Shown here: in pieces, positions 61,003 to 64,000 of the stretch
Numbering within the stretch: the first letter of the stretch is position 1
Layout of the letters: every line of letters begins with the position of its first letter
Made by a program: the position numbers and the translations under genes
Notes under the pieces: model-generated
Seen by the model: the letters and a program-made list of their open reading frames with translations, nothing else
What the model was told of the DNA's origin: nothing
The model's database searches: none
Assembly: GCF_042677005.1 (NCBI RefSeq)
Contig: NZ_JBHTIF010000006.1
Location: 57,070-121,069 of the forward strand
Length of the DNA: 64,000 nt
Reading direction: 5' to 3'
From: Lysobacter_I brunescens
GTDB lineage: Bacteria; Pseudomonadota; Gammaproteobacteria; Xanthomonadales; Xanthomonadaceae

Positions 61003-62342
61003 GGCGTGGCGTCCGCCTGCAGCGAGGCGATGCGCAGGCTCACCGCACTGGCGTGCGCCTGCAGGCCTTCGGCCTCGGCGATACGCACGGCACTCGGGCC
61101 GATCCTGTGCAGGCCGGCGCGCGACACGCTCTGCACGCTGATCGCGGTCTGGAAGCTCGACACCGACAGCCCGCTCCACGCGCGCGATGCGCCGCCGGTC
61201 GGCAGCACGTGGTTGGTGCCGCTGCAGTAGTCGCCGAGCGCCTCGGCGGCGTAATCGCCGAGGAACACCGAACCCGCAGCCTGCACGCGGTCTAGCCAGG
61301 CCTCCGGTTCGCGCAGCGCGAGGATCAGGTGCTCCGGCGCGTAGCGGTTGCTCACCTCGAACGCCTGTTCGATCGATTCGACGCGGATCAGGCGCGAACG
61401 CGACAGCGCCTCGCGCGCGATCGCCTCGCGCGGCAGGCGCGCGAGCTGCGTGGCCAGTTCGGCGGCAGTGCGCGCGATCAGGGTCGGGCAGTCGCTGAGC
61501 AGGATGACCTGCGAATCCGGGCCGTGTTCGGCCTGCGACAGCAGGTCGGCGGCGACGAAGGCCGGGTTCGCGCCGCTGTCGGCGATCACCAGGACTTCCG
61601 ACGGGCCGGCGGGCATGTCGATGGCGGGACCGCCTTCGACCGTGGACACCTGGCGCTTGGCCTCGGTGACCCAGGCGTTGCCCGGGCCGAACAGCTTGTC
61701 GCAGGCCGGCACGCTCTCGGTGCCCAGCGCCATCGCCGCGATCGCCTGCGCGCCGCCGAGCTTGAACACGCGGGTCGCGCCGCAGCGGCGTGCCGCGAAC
61801 AGCACGGTCGGGTCGGCGGTGCCGTCGGCGCGCGGCGGCGTGCAGACCACCACTTCGCGGCAGCCGGCGATGCGCGCGGGCACGCCGAGCATGAGCATCG
61901 TCGACGGCAGCGGCGCGCTGCCGGCCGGGATGTAGAGGCCCACGCGCTCGATCGGACGCACGATGCGCCGGCATTCGACGCCTTCGGCGGTCTCGACCGC
62001 GTACTCGCGCATGCCGCTGTCGCGGTGGAAGGCTTCGATGCGTTCGGCCGCATCGAGGATCGCCGCCTTCAGCGACGGATCCAGGGAGGCCTCGGCCGCC
62101 GCGAATTCGGCTTCGCCGACCGCGAAGACATCCAGCGCGGCGCGATCGAGCAGCCGCGAGTACTTGCGCAATGCGGCATCGCCTTCGATGCGCACGCGGG
62201 CGATGATCTTGCCCACGCCGAGGCGCACGGCGGCGGCGGAATCCTGGGTCGCGCGACGCAGCGCGGCGCGCTGTCCGTCGGCGTCCAGGGTGTTCCAGTT
62301 CAACAGGTTCAGATCGATGCGGTTCGCGAGCGAAGCGTTCAT
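60999..62342 (-). CDS. hisD: Histidinol dehydrogenase
   Basis: 447 residues. ERVGLYIPAGSAPLPSTMLM, KLFGPGNAWVTEAKRQVS, DMPAGPSEVLVIAD, DLLSQAEHGPDSQVILL (zinc), NRYAPEHLIL and GDYCSGTNHVLPTGG are all present. The catalytic histidine is in the last-but-one. Last two oxidations of histidine synthesis. ATG overlaps hisG. Confidence 0.97.
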   Translation of the reverse strand: MNASLANRIDLNLLNWNTLDADGQRAALRRATQDSAAAVRLGVGKIIARVRIEGDAALRKYSRLLDRAALDVFAVGEAEFAAAEASLDPSLKAAILDAAERIEAFHRDSGMREYAVETAEGVECRRIVRPIERVGLYIPAGSAPLPSTMLMLGVPARIAGCREVVVCTPPRADGTADPTVLFAARRCGATRVFKLGGAQAIAAMALGTESVPACDKLFGPGNAWVTEAKRQVSTVEGGPAIDMPAGPSEVLVIADSGANPAFVAADLLSQAEHGPDSQVILLSDCPTLIARTAAELATQLARLPREAIAREALSRSRLIRVESIEQAFEVSNRYAPEHLILALREPEAWLDRVQAAGSVFLGDYAAEALGDYCSGTNHVLPTGGASRAWSGLSVSSFQTAISVQSVSRAGLHRIGPSAVRIAEAEGLQAHASAVSLRIASLQADATP

Positions 62343-63283
62343 GCGAGCAATCTCTCCACGGGCAGGACCATCAGGCCGCGGGCACCGGCCCGCTTGAGTT
62401 CTTCGAGGCGTTGCCAGGTCATCGCGCCATGGCACAGCGCCTGCAGCGCGACATCGCCGTCGGTACGCGTCTGGGTGCCGCCGTCCAGCGACATCACCGT
62501 CGGCGGCTCGGCATCGGGCAGCAGCTGCATCAGGTGCGGCAGGATCGCGCGCGGCGCCTGGAACATCAGCAGCTTGCTGTCGCGCAGCTTCAGCACGCCG
62601 TCGAGGCGGCGCATCAGCAGTTCGGCGATGCCGGCGCGTGCATCGGCGATCGCGCCGGCGGGACCGGCCAGCACCGCTTCGCTGTCGAGCACCACTTCCA
62701 CCGGCTTGAGGCGGTTCGACGCAAGCGTCGCGCCGCTCGACACCAGGTCGCAGACCAGTTCGGCCTGGCCGAGACGCGGCGCGAGTTCGACCGAGCCGGA
62801 CATCGTCACCACGCTGGCCTCGATGTTGCGCTCGGCCAGCCAGCGCGAGAGCAGCGCCGGATAGCTGGTCGCGATGCGCGTGCCGGGCAGCTGCGCCTGA
62901 GGATCCCACTCCCAGTCGTCGGGAATGCCGAACATCAGCTTGCAGCGACCGAAGCCGAGGCCGCGCAGCTCGCGGAAGGCAGGCGCTTCGCCGCGCGACT
63001 GGCGCTCGTAGTCCTGCTCGACCAGTACGTTGCGGCCGACGAAACCGAGGTCGCAGACGCCATCGGCGATGAGACCGGGGATGTCGTCGTCGCGCACCAG
63101 CAGCAGATCGATCGGCAGCGATTCGCCGTAGTAGAACAGCTTGTCGCGGCTTTCCTGCCAGCTCAGGCCGGCAGCGGCGAGCAGCGCGAGCGCGGGCTCG
63201 CTGAGGCGTCCGCTTTTCTGGATGGCGATGCGCAGGCGGTCGCGCAACTGGTCGCGAGCACTCGCGGCAGCGTTTCGTTGCAT
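62339..63283 (-). CDS. hisG: ATP phosphoribosyltransferase (long form)
   Basis: 314 residues, the long form with its own C-terminal regulatory domain, so no HisZ is needed. RIAIQKSGRLSEPALALLA, LPIDLLLVRDDDIPGLIADG, CDLGFVGRNVL, ELVCDLVSSGATLASN and the C-terminal LKLRDSKLLMFQAPRAILPH and VALQALCHGAMTWQ match. It is the first committed step and in the family is inhibited by histidine. Gap of 11 bp to the repressor gene. Confidence 0.97.
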   Translation of the reverse strand: MQRNAAASARDQLRDRLRIAIQKSGRLSEPALALLAAAGLSWQESRDKLFYYGESLPIDLLLVRDDDIPGLIADGVCDLGFVGRNVLVEQDYERQSRGEAPAFRELRGLGFGRCKLMFGIPDDWEWDPQAQLPGTRIATSYPALLSRWLAERNIEASVVTMSGSVELAPRLGQAELVCDLVSSGATLASNRLKPVEVVLDSEAVLAGPAGAIADARAGIAELLMRRLDGVLKLRDSKLLMFQAPRAILPHLMQLLPDAEPPTVMSLDGGTQTRTDGDVALQALCHGAMTWQRLEELKRAGARGLMVLPVERLLA

Positions 63284-63294
63284 GGTGTGGATCC

Positions 63295-63618
63295 TCAGTG
63301 CGCGTCGACGGGACGCGTCAGGGTGTCGAGTGCGCGGCCATAGCCGCCGGTACCGCGTTCGAGCGTGCGGGCGACACGGCCGATGGTGGTCACGCTGACC
63401 AGGGTGCGGTCGTGGATTTCGCGGTAAGGCACGCCCTCGGCGATCAGCGGCACGACCTTCCAGCGATCGGACATGGCTTCCAGCTCGGCCGGCGTGCACA
63501 GGTCTTCGAGGAAGGCGCGCACGTCCGCCGCCGACGGCAGCGCCGCGAGCACGGCCGCCAGCGCGTCGAGGCTGGCCTCGGCGTCGCTGTCGGGAACGGG
63601 CTGGATGCGCTGCTTCAT
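63295..63618 (-). CDS. TrpR/YerC-like transcriptional regulator
   Basis: 107 residues, YerC/YecD family, related to the tryptophan repressor. The helix-turn-helix is seen in the residues SDRWKVVPLIAEGVPYREIH to SVTTIGRVARTLERG; AFLEDLCTPAELEAM leads into it. It is the first gene of the his operon in this window and a palindrome lies upstream of its start, so it probably represses its own operon. Such regulators in front of his genes are typical of xanthomonads. Confidence 0.9.
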   Translation of the reverse strand: MKQRIQPVPDSDAEASLDALAAVLAALPSAADVRAFLEDLCTPAELEAMSDRWKVVPLIAEGVPYREIHDRTLVSVTTIGRVARTLERGTGGYGRALDTLTRPVDAH

Positions 63619-63645
63619 GGGGAGACGGGGTACGGGGCGGCTTGA

Positions 63646-63667
63646 ATGTATTAACGCGTTAACACAT
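63646..63667. promoter_or_regulatory. Candidate operator for the his operon regulator
   Basis: A 22-base palindrome, ATGT-x-TTAACGCGTTAA-x-ACAT, with one mismatched pair. It starts 28 bases upstream of the regulator ATG. On the minus strand it overlaps a possible -10 region (TAATAC). Placement and symmetry suit repression by the TrpR-like protein. Confidence 0.55.
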
Positions 63668-63739
63668 TAACCCGCTCAACCCGGTCGGGTCAAGCCCGAT
63701 TTCGCCCCGTTCGCAGGAGGCCTTGCCTTGCTTTGCCTT

Positions 63740-63818
63740 GTAGGAGGGCCTTCAGGCCCGAGCTCTTCGCTCTTGGGGAAAAGCAAAGGCAAGAGTTCGG
63801 GCCTGAAGGCCCTCCTAC
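63740..63818. repeat. Inverted repeat, GGGCCTTCAGGCCCGAGCTC family, second copy
   Basis: Arms GTAGGAGGGCCTTCAGGCCC with GAGCTCTT and the complement ending CCCTCCTAC, 24 bases apart; close copy of 47560-47638. Confidence 0.85.
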
Positions 63819-63944
63819 CAAGCGAAAGCCCTGCCCCGGAAAGCAGAACGCCCCGCCGGACGGGCCGACGGGGCGTTGCGGAAAGACAAATGGGGGACTC
63901 GGCCGATGACATCGGCTCAAGGGCCGAATGCCACCCCACTCGTG

Positions 63945-64000
63945 GGAGCGACGCGAGTCGCGACAGACCAACGGAGGTGCGTCGCGACTCGCGTCGCTCC
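63945..64000. repeat. Inverted repeat, GGAGCGACGCGAGTCGCGAC family, cut by the window edge
   Basis: Left arm GGAGCGACGCGAGTCGCGAC, right arm GTCGCGACTCGCGTCGCTCC with 16 bases between. The right arm runs into the window end. Same family as 54986-55047. Confidence 0.8.

Larger units (their letters stand above)
63619..64000. other. Intergenic region with operator and repeats
   Basis: No gene in 382 bases up to the window end. Contents: the operator candidate (63646-63667), an inverted repeat (63740-63818), a GGGGC-rich stretch and a second inverted repeat cut by the window end. Confidence 0.6.

Noticed and set aside
63676..63971. Two minus-strand frames (87 and 93 codons) at the window end
   Set aside because: They run through two inverted repeats and have no start signal or family feature.

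Overview
The window is about 68-70% GC chromosomal DNA from a gamma-proteobacterium of the Xanthomonadaceae/Lysobacteraceae (a Lysobacter or Luteimonas-like organism is my best guess). The evidence is gene content: effectors ending in the XVIPCD domain of the xanthomonad bacteria-killing type IV secretion system, a PilZ/DUF1631 pair, a hisGDCBHAF-IE operon headed by a TrpR-like repressor, and several families of intergenic inverted repeats. No genus marker is present, so the genus remains a guess.

Layout. (1) 1-3479: start of a cyo operon (cyoB is cut by the window edge, cyoA complete) with a candidate ANR/FNR box, divergent from an MHS-type transporter. (2) 3533-15149: twelve minus-strand genes, several with stop/start overlaps, that look like a specialised lipid pathway. 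They encode a ketosynthase, a MaoC hydratase, an acyl carrier protein, an AurF-type diiron oxygenase, three different CrtI-like FAD oxidoreductases, an SDR reductase, an alpha/beta hydrolase, a ferredoxin, a ferredoxin-NADP reductase and a small membrane protein. I know of no named product for this combination; it is the strongest candidate here for an undescribed system. (3) 15150-21295: a 1 kb low-GC intergenic stretch, stress genes (flavin/pyridoxamine oxidase-like, hemerythrin), tRNA-Val, a membrane protein with uvrB, an orphan FimT/GspH pseudopilin and tRNA-Asn. (4) 21296-26600: an accessory patch next to tRNA-Asn, with small orphan proteins, dispersed repeats and a low-GC HEPN plus zinc-ribbon protein. 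(5) 26745-36174: housekeeping genes pepQ, PilZ, DUF1631, hemW, rdgB, a VOC protein and rph, divergent from yicC-gmk. (6) 36252-40786: a type IV secretion antibacterial module with a multidomain peptidoglycan hydrolase effector, a lipoprotein that is probably its immunity protein, and a second XVIPCD effector. (7) 41161-46022: an SDR, efpL, a Nudix hydrolase, an amino acid permease and a HiPIP. (8) 46148-49671: methionine salvage genes (an aldolase-like gene, mtnB, mtnD, mtnC) interrupted by a low-GC orphan. (9) 49680-55777: a legumain-like peptidase, a YdeI-like protein, a calcineurin-like phosphoesterase, a membrane diguanylate cyclase and a bacterial PH-domain protein. (10) 55980-63618: the complete histidine operon with a palindromic operator candidate in front of it.

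How the parts may work together: in region 2 the carrier protein would hold an acyl chain that the ketosynthase, hydratase and reductase build, the CrtI-like enzymes desaturate, and the diiron enzyme oxidises using electrons from the ferredoxin and its reductase; the hydrolase could release the product. Region 6 depends on a type IV secretion apparatus that is not in this window.
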